Below are positions 8,197-15,835 of a stretch of DNA of 34,296 nt, piece by piece. The DNA is from Candidatus Competibacteraceae bacterium (lineage in GTDB: Bacteria > Pseudomonadota > Gammaproteobacteria > Competibacterales > Competibacteraceae), in contig JAPUDV010000112.1 of assembly GCA_027492875.1 (NCBI GenBank), forward strand, positions 2,773 through 37,068. Reading direction: 5' to 3'. The notes under the pieces are model-generated. The model searched no databases and had not been told where the DNA came from. It saw nothing but the letters and a program-made list of their open reading frames with translations. The translations under genes were made by a program, and so were the position numbers. Each line of letters begins with the position of its first letter. The first letter of the stretch is position 1.

Positions 8197-9909
8197 ATGA
8201 TGAGTGCTCAAACATCCAGCAAGCAGGCCACTTCCCCCCGACCCGGATCCATGCTCGATCCGTTCGATGTTATCGGTTCCAGCCTAGCGGTACAGCAGGC
8301 CTGGTTGCGGCAACCCGAGCGGCTGGCCGCCATCCTGCAAGGACTGGCATTGGACGGCCACCGGGTTCACCAGCGTTTCGCTCAAACCGGCCTGGGCATT
8401 CCCAGCGCACCGGCGGTGGCCGCCGTCCCCCGCGACGAACGCTTTCAAGATCCGGTCTGGAGCGAGCAGCCCGGCTTTAGCTATCTAAAAGAGATGTACC
8501 TGCTGTACAGCCGCTGGTTGGAAAACGCCATCTACGCCACTGAAGGCATCGAGCCATCCCGCCGGCAGCGGGCGGCGTTCTGGGTCCGGCAGTGGCTGGA
8601 CGCCATCGCGCCCAGCAATTTTTTCTGGACCAACCCCGAAGCCCTGCGGCGCGGCATCGCCAGCCACGGCTACAGTCTATTGTGGGGACTGCAAAACTGG
8701 CTGCGCGACACCGCCGCCGGCGAGGTGCGGATGGTGGAGCCGGACGCCTTCACGGTGGGACGCGACCTGGCCGCCACCCCCGGTCAGGTGGTGCTGCGCA
8801 ACGACTTGCTGGAACTGATTCAATACGCACCCACCACCGAACGGGTCCATGCCATACCGGTGGTACTGATCGCACCGTGGATCAACAAGTACTACATCCT
8901 GGATCTCGGCCCGCGTAACAGCTTGGTGCGTTATCTGGTTGAGCGGGGCTTCACCGTGTTCGTCACCAGTTGGAAGAATCCAACTCCTGAAGCGCGGGCG
9001 ACGACGCTGGACGACTACCTGCTACGCGGCGTGCGGCCGGCGCTGGAAACGGCTCGCACCATCCGGGGTGTACCCCAAGTCCACGCCACCGGCTATTGCC
9101 TGGGTGGCACCGCACTAGCGATGCTGCTGGCCTGGTTCAACGCCGATTCTGGCGACCGCGCCGCCAGCCCAGTTGCTCACTGGACGACCTTCACTACGTT
9201 AGTGGACTTTCAGGATCCCGGCGAAATTAGCGCTTTTCTGAGCGAGGACAGCTTCGAATTCCTGCGCGAGCGCATGAACGCCGACGGCTATCTGGACGGC
9301 GCCGATATGGCCAGCGCTTTCCGGCTACTGCGGCCTAATAGCCTGATCTGGCACTATGCAATTCACAGCTATCTGTACGGTGAGGAACTGCCGCCCAGCG
9401 ACGTGCTGTTCTGGAACTGCGACACCACACGCATGCCGGCGGCCATGCACGAGTTTTATTTGAGAGAGCTTTACCTGAACAACCGGCTGGCGCGGTCGGG
9501 CGATTTGGTGATCGGCGGGCGCCGGCTCGACTTGGGCCTGATCGACCAACCGCTGTACGCGGTTGGCGCCGAGCAGGACCACATCGCGCCCTGGCGTCAG
9601 ACCTTCCGGCTCTGCGGGTTGACCGGCGGGCCAGCGCGCTATGTTCTGGCCACCTCCGGGCACATTCTCGGCATCATCAATCCGCCGGTGACGCCGCCCA
9701 AGCGGCGCTACTGGGTTGGAGACGTCAGCGACCCACACGATCCGGAAGCCTGGCGGGAAAGCACCACCAAGGCGACGGGATCATGGTGGGACGACTGGAC
9801 CCGCTGGCTCGGCGAGCGCTGCGGGCCACTGGTCGAGCCACCGGCTCCGGGCAGCACCGCTTACCCGCCCCTGGAAGTAGCGCCTGGTCGATATGTGTTT
9901 GAAAAATGA
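8197..9909 (+). CDS. phaC: class I poly(3-hydroxyalkanoate) synthase PhaC
   Basis: Polymerises hydroxyacyl-CoA into PHA granules, about 570 residues. The catalytic triad is readable: Cys301 in the lipase-like box GYCLGG, Asp461 in GAEQDHIAPW and His489 in TSGHILGI. The spacings are almost the same as C319/D480/H508 of the Cupriavidus necator enzyme. The PhaC N-terminal domain and the FVTSWKNP segment typical of class I are present. I chose the ATG at 8197, six bases after GGAGG (8186-8190), over the longer in-frame start at 8122. A TATAAT-like element at 8151-8156 could be a -10 box, but no good -35 is seen. No phaA, phaB, phasin or phaR lies beside it. Confidence 0.95.
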   Translation: MMSAQTSSKQATSPRPGSMLDPFDVIGSSLAVQQAWLRQPERLAAILQGLALDGHRVHQRFAQTGLGIPSAPAVAAVPRDERFQDPVWSEQPGFSYLKEMYLLYSRWLENAIYATEGIEPSRRQRAAFWVRQWLDAIAPSNFFWTNPEALRRGIASHGYSLLWGLQNWLRDTAAGEVRMVEPDAFTVGRDLAATPGQVVLRNDLLELIQYAPTTERVHAIPVVLIAPWINKYYILDLGPRNSLVRYLVERGFTVFVTSWKNPTPEARATTLDDYLLRGVRPALETARTIRGVPQVHATGYCLGGTALAMLLAWFNADSGDRAASPVAHWTTFTTLVDFQDPGEISAFLSEDSFEFLRERMNADGYLDGADMASAFRLLRPNSLIWHYAIHSYLYGEELPPSDVLFWNCDTTRMPAAMHEFYLRELYLNNRLARSGDLVIGGRRLDLGLIDQPLYAVGAEQDHIAPWRQTFRLCGLTGGPARYVLATSGHILGIINPPVTPPKRRYWVGDVSDPHDPEAWRESTTKATGSWWDDWTRWLGERCGPLVEPPAPGSTAYPPLEVAPGRYVFEK

Positions 9910-9933
9910 AGTGAAAAGTGAAAGCTCCAAGCT

Positions 9934-10491
9934 TCAACCCAAACCCCGCCCCGGATTGCGCCATAGCACCTCAATCCCCCCCTCGTCCCGGGCGAGAATT
10001 CGGCACAGCACGAACAGCAGGTCCGACAGCCGGTTCAGGTAAACCTGCACATGCTCGCTGGCGTGTTCCAGTCGTGCCAGCGATACCACCCGCCGCTCGG
10101 CACGCCGGCAAATCGCCCGCGCCATGTGGCAATCCGCCGCCGCCCGTCCACCGCCAGGAAGTATGAACTCCTTGAGCGGCGGCAACTGGCTGTTGAATTC
10201 GTTCAGCGCCGCTTCCAGTCGCTCCACGTCTTCCTCCTTGATCGCCTGGTAGCCCGGAACGCTCAACTCCCCTCCCAGATCGAACAGCTTGTGCTGCGCG
10301 TCCCGCAAGCAGTCGCGGATAGGCTCGCGCAGGTCATGCACCAGAACCCGGCCAATGATGCAATTCAATTCATCGACCGCGCCGATCGCCTCGATGCGCG
10401 GGCAATCCTTGGCAACCCGATCCCCGTTGCCCAAACCGGTGGTCCCCTTGTCCCCCGTGCGCGTGTAGATTTTGGAAAGTCGGTTGCCCAT
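9934..10491 (-). CDS. pduO: PduO-type cob(I)alamin adenosyltransferase
   Basis: Transfers adenosine from ATP to cob(I)alamin to make adenosylcobalamin, 185 residues, the normal size of the single-domain PduO/MMAB family. The N-terminal ATP-binding motif TRTGDKGTTGLGNG is present, as are GAVDELNCIIG, HKLFDLGGELS, FILPGGG and the C-terminal RAICRRAERRVV with VYLNRLSDLLFVL. The start has a GAGGAG site eight bases upstream. It is convergent with phaC, with 24 bases between the stops. Adenosylcobalamin feeds enzymes such as methylmalonyl-CoA mutase, which in PHA-storing bacteria can provide propionyl-CoA for copolymer; a link to phaC is inference only. Confidence 0.93.
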   Translation of the reverse strand: MGNRLSKIYTRTGDKGTTGLGNGDRVAKDCPRIEAIGAVDELNCIIGRVLVHDLREPIRDCLRDAQHKLFDLGGELSVPGYQAIKEEDVERLEAALNEFNSQLPPLKEFILPGGGRAAADCHMARAICRRAERRVVSLARLEHASEHVQVYLNRLSDLLFVLCRILARDEGGIEVLWRNPGRGLG

Positions 10492-10758
10492 CGTCGCTCC
10501 TCTGTTAATCGTTGGTACCCATTTTTCGCGGCCAAACTTGGAAAATTTCCAACTCCATGGAACCTCGATTTTCCATCTGCTCGGAGTGCGCCAGCCTCTT
10601 TTCCAAGCTGCTCAACAGACCCCGAGCCCCGGGCCGGGAACCCGCCTTCGATTCTACTCTTCCCCCGCCACAAGCGGTTGATTCAGGATTCGTTCACCAA
10701 CGGTCCCGTTTCATATCCAGCCAGAACCGACCGGGATTTTTGTTTAAAATTCATATTT

Positions 10759-10794
10759 TTCATAGAGTTGATAAAAAAATTCATGGGGTTGATA
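10759..10794. repeat. pair of imperfect 15-bp direct repeats, 21-bp period
   Basis: TTCATAGAGTTGATA (10759-10773) and TTCATGGGGTTGATA (10780-10794) match at 13 of 15 positions. Their starts are 21 bp apart, close to two helical turns, so they would present the same face of the helix. They might be binding sites for a regulator, but two copies in an AT-rich region could also be chance. Confidence 0.35.
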
Positions 10795-11140
10795 TAAGAT
10801 AAAAATATTATTTAACTTACTGATTTTATACAAATTAAATTTAATATTACACTGTTTTTAAATAAGCTTCACGTCGCTGAAAAGAATCGCTCTCGTTTGA
10901 TAGCCGTTCTTTTTTGCCAATTTACAAAAAAATTATAATTTATTGTTTTTAATAATTTTTTTTATAATCAGCCGCAAAAATTGACGACAGCATAACATGC
11001 TGTTTTATAACATATATTTTATAAATGAACGGCGGTTAGAAACCAAATTTTCGACATATAAAAATTATTTATTTGGCAATCTGATACTTGCAAAACATTT
11101 CAGTCCCATGCTTTCATAGTTGCCAATGTTGTATTGCAGT

Positions 11141-11192
11141 ATGTTCCTGCCATAGGCCAGGTATCGTAGTTTGATACCTGGCCTAGGAACAT
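11141..11192 (+). promoter_or_regulatory. large hairpin upstream of the lytic transglycosylase
   Basis: TAGGCCAGGTATC (11153-11165) and GATACCTGGCCTA (11173-11185) form a perfect 13-bp stem with a 7-nt loop. Outside it, ATGTTCC (11141-11147) pairs with GGAACAT (11186-11192) across a 5-nt one-sided bulge. It could be a structured RNA element or a DNA operator. No T-run follows, so it is not a simple terminator. Confidence 0.6.
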
Positions 11193-11201
11193 CAGGCGAC
11201 A

Positions 11202-11340
11202 CCGGAAATCAGGCTGGCAGGCCATATTTCCGGAGTTGCTTAGTCGGGTCTGCGGCGGCCGGAGCGATCCGGCTGGGTCCAGGGAGGACCGGTACCGATC
11301 CAGGATACGGGCCTATCGAGCACTATCAGTTCGTGCTGAT
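11202..11340 (+). promoter_or_regulatory. series of four further hairpins in the transglycosylase leader
   Basis: Four more inverted repeats follow in order: CCGGAAAT/ATTTCCGG (11202-11209 with 11226-11233); GCCGGA/TCCGGC closing a GCGA tetraloop of GNRA type (11258-11273); GGTCC/GGACC (11276-11280 with 11286-11290); and ATCAG/CTGAT (11325-11329 with 11336-11340). The last one competes with AGCAC/GTGCT (11319-11323 with 11333-11337), just before the ribosome site at 11348-11352. I could not match the set to a known riboswitch class. Confidence 0.45.
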
Positions 11341-11358
11341 CAACGACGGAGGTTTTTT

Positions 11359-12003
11359 ATGGAATTCACGGAATGCGTCAAGGAAAGGCTTACTCTGACC
11401 CTGAAGTCAGGACTGCTGTGCGCGGTCATTCTTGCCCCCACCGCAGCGCTGGCTCAATCGCCGGAGACAGTCCGTGGCGAAGAGCCTAGTCCGGTCACCG
11501 CAACCATCAACCTGGATTCCGGCGCCGATGCCGGCGCCGCCGACATCAAACCGGCCGACCAAGGGAAAGTCGCCCGGCTTTCCAGCCATATCCAAAGCAA
11601 GTATCGAATTCCCGAAGCCCGGGCGCGGCAGATCGTCCGCGAAGCGATTCGCAACGGCAAGCGCCACGATGTGGATCCGGAGCTCATCCTTGCCATCATC
11701 GCCGTCGAATCGACATTCAAGGAGCGGGCTGTCAGCCGGGTCGGCGCCCGTGGCCTGATGCAGGTGATGCCGGGTTCCCACAAGGGCAAGATTCGACAAA
11801 TCGGCGGCGCTCCTGCACTGTTCGACCCCGCCAAGAACATCCACGCCGGCTCGCAAATCCTGGTGGAATACCTCGAAGACCACTCTGGCAACCTACGCCG
11901 GGCGTTGCTCAACTACAACGGTAGCCTGGGCACACGCTCGTCTTTCCCGGACAAGGTCATCCGGATCTACCACCGGCTGCAACGGGTCACCGTCGAGGGC
12001 TGA
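11359..12003 (+). CDS. exported lytic transglycosylase, SLT domain
   Basis: Cleaves peptidoglycan glycan strands in the periplasm, 214 residues. A signal peptide (SGLLCAVILAPTAALA, cleavage near residue 32) is followed by a short linker and an SLT domain at about 85-205. The catalytic glutamate is E117 in AVESTF; RVGARGLMQVMPG, FDPAKNIHAGSQIL and RALLNYNGS are the other family motifs. GGAGG (11348-11352) lies six bases before the ATG at 11359, which fixes the start. It appears to be a single-gene transcript with a hairpin-rich leader upstream and a terminator downstream. The protein is a minimal SLT enzyme without LysM or other binding domains. Confidence 0.9.
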   Translation: MEFTECVKERLTLTLKSGLLCAVILAPTAALAQSPETVRGEEPSPVTATINLDSGADAGAADIKPADQGKVARLSSHIQSKYRIPEARARQIVREAIRNGKRHDVDPELILAIIAVESTFKERAVSRVGARGLMQVMPGSHKGKIRQIGGAPALFDPAKNIHAGSQILVEYLEDHSGNLRRALLNYNGSLGTRSSFPDKVIRIYHRLQRVTVEG

Positions 12004-12041
12004 GGCAAAATCCGTTTCGCACTCCTTATATATTGAGGAGC

Positions 12042-12087
12042 CGCTCGCACCCCCTTTGCCAAACTGGGAAAGGGGTGCGAGCGTTTT
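12042..12087 (+). terminator. intrinsic terminator of the transglycosylase gene
   Basis: A 12-bp stem pairs bases 12042-12053 (CGCTCGCACCCC) with 12072-12083 (GGGGTGCGAGCG), and is followed by TTTT (12084-12087). It starts 39 bases after the stop codon. The T-run is short but the stem is strong. Confidence 0.7.
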
Positions 12088-12151
12088 AGCTCACGGATCC
12101 TGCCTGGAATGGGCTTGGTAGAGATTCCGAGCGGTGGAGGTTCGCCGCGCG

Positions 12152-12183
12152 CTCGTTCATCCTTCATAATAAGGATGAACGGG
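12152..12183. repeat. perfect inverted repeat before the DUF1285 gene
   Basis: GTTCATCCTT (12155-12164) and AAGGATGAAC (12171-12180) form a perfect 10-bp inverted repeat around CATAAT. A few more outer pairs are possible to 12152 and 12183. There is no T-run. Its position 11 bases before the TTG start of the next gene suggests an operator or a 5' mRNA hairpin. Confidence 0.5.
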
Positions 12184-12193
12184 AAACCGCACC

Positions 12194-12790
12194 TTGACCT
12201 CCGACCTCGTTATGCACCGAGCCACCCTCGACCCGGAAACCCTGACCTCTCAACTGTCGTCCGCTCCATCGCTGCCGCCAGTGGAGCGCTGGAACCCGCC
12301 ATTCAGCGGTGAAATGGACCTGCGCATCGCCCGCGACGGCACTTGGCACCATGAAGGCGCCCCCATCCAGCGCGAGGCGCTGGTCCGACTGTTCGCCTCC
12401 ATCCTGCGATGCGATCCGGACGGTCATTGTTACCTGGTCACGCCGGTGGAAAAATGGCGCATTCAAGTCGATGACGCGCCATTCCTGGCGGTACGGTTGG
12501 ATGTCGTCGGCACCGGCCGCGAGCAGCGACTGCTCTTCACCACCAACCTCGGCGATCAGGTCGGCGCCGGCCCCACCCATCCGCTGATAGTCGAATACCG
12601 CAGTCCCGGCGGCGAACCCTCGCCCTACATCCATGTGCGCGGCGGTTTGCGCGCGCTTGTGAGCCGGGCGGTGTTCCTGGAGCTGATCGAACTGGGCGAG
12701 GAGCAGCCGGCGGCCGACAGTGGCCGCAACTACGGGGTATGGAGCGAGGGCGCGTTCTTCAGCCTCGGCCGGTTGGACGACGAGAGCTGA
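12194..12790 (+). CDS. DUF1285 family protein
   Basis: Cytosolic protein of unknown function, 198 residues, typical for DUF1285. Family signatures are WNPPFSGEMDLRIARDGTWHHEGAPI, ALVRLFASIL, YLVTPVEKWRIQVDDAPFLAVRLD and the C-terminal PYIHVRGGLRALVSRAVFLEL. The start is uncertain: the frame can begin at TTG 12194 or ATG 12212, and neither has a strong ribosome site. The conserved domain begins about 32 residues after the TTG, so both are possible. It leads a group of plus-strand genes, with 14 bases to the next. DUF1285 structures are described as a two-subdomain fold without assigned activity; I infer no function. Confidence 0.82.
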   Translation: MTSDLVMHRATLDPETLTSQLSSAPSLPPVERWNPPFSGEMDLRIARDGTWHHEGAPIQREALVRLFASILRCDPDGHCYLVTPVEKWRIQVDDAPFLAVRLDVVGTGREQRLLFTTNLGDQVGAGPTHPLIVEYRSPGGEPSPYIHVRGGLRALVSRAVFLELIELGEEQPAADSGRNYGVWSEGAFFSLGRLDDES

Positions 12791-12804
12791 AGCGGGGTCC
12801 GCCG

Positions 12805-14223
12805 ATGCGTCATCTGCTGCTGTCCCTGCTGCGCGTCTTTGTCCTACTGCCATCGTATGGCCTGGTCTTGCTGGTGCGCCTGATCAAGTGGCTGATTGCC
12901 CCACCCCTCCTGCTGTTGCAACTGCTGTTTGGGACGCCGCTGGCGCTGTGGCGCGTCCGCCAGCCGCTACGACCGCGCTTCGTCCCGGTCCAGGAAGTGG
13001 AGCTACCCGACGCCGCTTGGCTCGCGCTCACCGATGCCGCCGAATCGCTGGCCGCAGCCGGCTTCACCCGCTGCAACGACTTTCGCAGCGACGACCTGAT
13101 CCAGGATGCGTGGCTGCGGCTGCTGGCGCAGTCGGAACAGGGCAGCGGCGCTCTGATCGCTCATATCCAGTTTGTGGCCGGTTCCCGCCCGCCGCACGAT
13201 TTCGTCGAGTTCTCGACCCAATTGCAAGACGGTCGGGTGCTAGCCACCAATAACCTGAACCTACCTTACAGCCTACCCCCACCGGCCTATATGGCGCGGC
13301 TACAATTGAAGGATGTCTGGGACCCACGAGCGCTGTACGCCCTGCACCGCAGGTTGTTGAACGCCTTGAAATCAGCGGTGGATCCAAACCCAGCCGCGCG
13401 GGCTGTCCGCGACCCGGCCGGTCTGCTGGCTGATGGTTACACCCGCGAAATCCAGGCGCTGATCGGACAAGGCTGGCTGCGAGCGGACCGGGACGGCGGC
13501 GCGGCCCGGCTGCGACTGCGGGCGGCGGCGGCAGGAGTCTGGCGTCAAGCCTGGCCGCTGGCCAGTCTGTACCTGCGGGCCGCCGACCGTCATGCCCGCC
13601 GCGTGCTGGCCAGCCATGGTATCGATGCGTCCGCCTTCGCCGGCGGCGCCACTGCCATCCTGGTCGACCGCCAGCCACTACCGGCTGAAACCGTGATCGA
13701 CACCGCCCGCGCCGGCTACCCAATAGTACGGCCAGTGGCCCAAGACGCCGCCCCCCGCGCGATGCTGGAAGCCGTGGTGGCGGAGTTGGACGGCGGGATC
13801 CAAGGCGCGATCAAGATCCGGGAACTGCGCTATGCCTTCTGCGGCTGCGAGGACTATCCGCAACGGCGCATCCGGCGGTTATACAGCTTCGACATCCTGC
13901 TCGACCCGACGGCCGGCCAACTCGCGGTGACCGCCGTGGATCGGGAGTTCGAGCAGGCGGCCGACGAGGCCGGATGGGACGAGCTGGCCGCCGCCACGCC
14001 GCTGGCCCCGCTGGTGCTGGGATCCTGGCTGCACGATCTCGACCGGGTGCTACCGTCGGTCCAGGCGGCGCTGGCCATCCGAGCCAGCGCGCTTGCCCTG
14101 GATTCGGCCTCGCTCCATGTGGACGAGCGCGGCACGACCTGCTGGCAGGTGGGTAGCCTGGGACTACAAAGACCGGCCCCTGCATGTGGTGGTGGACGCG
14201 CGTTCGGGTTTGATCGAGGATAA
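12805..14223 (+). CDS. unrecognised membrane-anchored protein, C-terminus apparently frameshifted
   Basis: I do not recognise the family. The 472-residue frame starts with a long hydrophobic N-terminus (about residues 2-50, including VFVLLPSYGLVLLVRLIKWLIAPPLLLLQ), enough for one or two membrane passes. A soluble region rich in Ala, Leu and Arg follows. A segment near the middle has HDFVEFSTQLQDGRVLATNNL. The C-terminal third contains KIRELRYAFCGCEDYPQRRIRRLYSFDILLDP and VDREFEQAADEAGWDEL. The last 22 residues of this frame look unnatural. Reading one base later from 14159 gives WDYKDRPLHVVVDARSGLIE and a stop at 14236, a far more plausible end. DUF1285 lies 14 bases upstream; qmcA follows after about 127 bases. 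Confidence 0.75.
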   Translation: MRHLLLSLLRVFVLLPSYGLVLLVRLIKWLIAPPLLLLQLLFGTPLALWRVRQPLRPRFVPVQEVELPDAAWLALTDAAESLAAAGFTRCNDFRSDDLIQDAWLRLLAQSEQGSGALIAHIQFVAGSRPPHDFVEFSTQLQDGRVLATNNLNLPYSLPPPAYMARLQLKDVWDPRALYALHRRLLNALKSAVDPNPAARAVRDPAGLLADGYTREIQALIGQGWLRADRDGGAARLRLRAAAAGVWRQAWPLASLYLRAADRHARRVLASHGIDASAFAGGATAILVDRQPLPAETVIDTARAGYPIVRPVAQDAAPRAMLEAVVAELDGGIQGAIKIRELRYAFCGCEDYPQRRIRRLYSFDILLDPTAGQLAVTAVDREFEQAADEAGWDELAAATPLAPLVLGSWLHDLDRVLPSVQAALAIRASALALDSASLHVDERGTTCWQVGSLGLQRPAPACGGGRAFGFDRG

Positions 14224-14236
14224 AGGTGACGGATAA
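14159..14236 (+). other. out-of-frame continuation of the preceding gene
   Basis: Starting with TGG at 14159, in the frame one base later than the upstream gene, 25 codons read WDYKDRPLHVVVDARSGLIE and then DKGDG before TAA (14234-14236). The stretch has the look of a beta strand and turn ending a domain. The shift falls at the CC of positions 14157-14158, where one extra C would account for it. It may be a sequencing error or a real mutation. Confidence 0.6.
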
Positions 14237-14350
14237 CGGGGATCGGGCACGGACGTGGGGACAAGCCAAAACCAATTCCAATCTTTGATCCTTTGCCCTT
14301 CGCCCTTTTCCCTTTAATCTTTAACCCTACCCACACTGGAGAAAATAGTC

Positions 14351-15283
14351 ATGTTGGAGGGCTTCTCCGCGTTTGTGGTGGCGCTGGCGGTGCTGGCGGT
14401 CATCCTGATCTTTCTGGGCGTCAAGTCCGTGCCACAAGGCATGGAATACACGGTCGAGCGCTTCGGCCGCTATACCGAAACCATGCGGCCCGGCCTGAAC
14501 CTCATCATCCCGATCATCGACCGCATCGGTCACAAGATCAATATGATGGAAACGGTGCTGGATGTCCCCTCGCAGGAGATCATCACCAAGGACAACGCCA
14601 TGGTCCAAGTGGACGGCGTGGTGTTCTATCAAGTGCTGGACGCCGCCAAGGCCGCCTACGAAGTCAACAACCTGGAATTCGCCGTCCTCAACCTCACCAT
14701 GACCAACATCCGCACGGTCATGGGCTCGATGGATCTGGACGAACTGCTATCCAGGCGCGACGACATCAACGCTCGACTGCTCACCGTGGTGGACGAGGCA
14801 ACCACGCCCTGGGGTCTCAAGGTCATTCGTATCGAAATCAAGGACATCGCTCCACCCAAGGATTTGGTGGATTCGATGGCGCGGCAAATGAAAGCCGAGC
14901 GGGATAAACGGGCGTCGATTCTCACCGCTGAAGGTGCGCGCCAGGCCGCTATTCTGGAAGCCGAAGGCCTCAAACAGGCGGCTATTCTCGAAGCCGAGGG
15001 CCGCAAGGAATCCGCCTTCCGCGACGCTGAAGCCCGCGAGCGGCTGGCTCAGGCCGAGGCCCGCGCCACCCTGATGCTGTCGGAAGCTATCGGCAAGGGC
15101 GACGTGCAGGCGATCAACTACTTCGTGGCGCAGAAATACGTGGAGGCGGTGGCAAAGCTGGCGGCGGCGCCAAACCAGAAAGTGCTGTTGATGCCACTGG
15201 ATACTTCGGGGCTGATCGGCACGCTGGCCGGGGTGGCCGAACTGACGCGGGAGGCGCTGAGTAAGACGGGCGCGCGTTCGTGA
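14351..15283 (+). CDS. qmcA: SPFH/stomatin-like membrane protein QmcA
   Basis: Membrane-anchored SPFH (band 7) protein of 310 residues, close to E. coli QmcA. One N-terminal transmembrane helix ([17 protein letters not shown]) is followed by the SPFH domain from [24 protein letters not shown] to about residue 190. A coiled coil rich in Ala and Glu follows (two AAILEAEG repeats near 200-215) and a C-terminal [14 protein letters not shown] segment. These proteins form large ring assemblies in the inner membrane, linked to protease control and membrane stress. TGGAGA at 14337-14342 gives the ribosome site. It overlaps the next gene (NfeD-like) by four bases, the standard qmcA/nfeD pairing. Confidence 0.93.
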   Translation: MLEGFSAFVVALAVLAVILIFLGVKSVPQGMEYTVERFGRYTETMRPGLNLIIPIIDRIGHKINMMETVLDVPSQEIITKDNAMVQVDGVVFYQVLDAAKAAYEVNNLEFAVLNLTMTNIRTVMGSMDLDELLSRRDDINARLLTVVDEATTPWGLKVIRIEIKDIAPPKDLVDSMARQMKAERDKRASILTAEGARQAAILEAEGLKQAAILEAEGRKESAFRDAEARERLAQAEARATLMLSEAIGKGDVQAINYFVAQKYVEAVAKLAAAPNQKVLLMPLDTSGLIGTLAGVAELTREALSKTGARS

Positions 15284-15732
15284 GCAGCTGGCTGCTGGCG
15301 CCGGTTTACTGGAACTGGTGGCTGCTGGGCGTGGTGTTGATGGTGATCGAAGCCATCGCCCCCGGCTTCTTCTTTCTATGGATGGGCGTGGCGGCCCTGC
15401 TGGTGGGGCTGGTGCTGACCCTGCTGCCGGAACTGGCGTGGACCTATCAGGTGCTGCTGTTCGCGCTGCTGTCGGTCGGTTCCATCGTCGCCTGGCGACT
15501 GCGATTGCGACGACACCCGACCCATACCGAGGATCCGCTGCTCAATCGTCGTGGCCATCAATACGTCGGGCGGGTCTTCACCCTGGATGTGCCGGCGGTT
15601 AATGGCCACGGCAAGATCCGCGTCGACGACAGTACCTGGAAAGTTCTGGTGGATCAGGATTGTCCGGCCGGTGCCCGGCTGCGCATCGTCGGGGTGGATG
15701 GGGTTCTGTTGAAGGGTGTGATCGAGCCGTAA
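15280..15732 (+). CDS. NfeD-like membrane protein, partner of QmcA (YbbJ type)
   Basis: Short NfeD-family protein of 150 residues. Two to three N-terminal hydrophobic segments ([54 protein letters not shown]) precede a small soluble OB-fold-like domain ([30 protein letters not shown] and [14 protein letters not shown]). The GTG start at 15280 overlaps the qmcA stop (GTGA), so the pair is translationally coupled. NfeD proteins are thought to work with their neighbouring SPFH protein; the molecular role is not established. Confidence 0.9.
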   Translation: MSSWLLAPVYWNWWLLGVVLMVIEAIAPGFFFLWMGVAALLVGLVLTLLPELAWTYQVLLFALLSVGSIVAWRLRLRRHPTHTEDPLLNRRGHQYVGRVFTLDVPAVNGHGKIRVDDSTWKVLVDQDCPAGARLRIVGVDGVLLKGVIEP

Positions 15733-15814
15733 GGGGTTGGGCGATCACCAAGAAGCAATTTTTTTGTTGATTCATACCTCTTGAGCGTCATCACAATCTA
15801 TATAATTACTATCG

Positions 15815-15830
15815 TCTCTCAAAAGAGAGA
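15815..15830 (+). promoter_or_regulatory. small hairpin over the wecA ribosome-binding region
   Basis: TCTCTC (15815-15820) and GAGAGA (15825-15830) pair around an AAAA loop. The GAGAG strand is the only purine-rich stretch in Shine-Dalgarno position for the ATG at 15836. Pairing would hide the ribosome site and could reduce or regulate translation. The stem is short and weak. Confidence 0.4.
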
Positions 15831-15835
15831 GCGGC

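Larger units (their letters stand above)
10492..11358. other. long non-coding gap, AT-rich core and hairpin-rich right end
   Basis: This gap of 867 bases holds no convincing gene. Bases 10492-10700 have normal composition and include TTGGAAA/TTTCCAA, a near-palindrome at 10538-10552 upstream of the adenosyltransferase. Bases 10730-11130 are very AT-rich with long A and T runs. The imperfect direct repeats at 10759-10773 and 10780-10794 lie 21 bp apart. From 11141 to 11358 there is a series of inverted repeats leading to the transglycosylase start. No tRNA, transposase remnant or CRISPR repeat was seen. Confidence 0.6.

Noticed and set aside
11141-11340. Known riboswitch (c-di-GMP GEMM, c-di-AMP ydaO, cobalamin)
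   Set aside because: I looked for the conserved core words of these classes and found none convincing, so I report only unnamed hairpins.
11171-11398. Small protein encoded in the transglycosylase leader
   Set aside because: The frame has no ribosome site, passes through the hairpins and overlaps the real gene start.
15781-15806. Sigma-70 promoter for wecA
   Set aside because: TATAAT at 15801 and TTGAGC at 15781 are only 14 bases apart, too close for a standard promoter.
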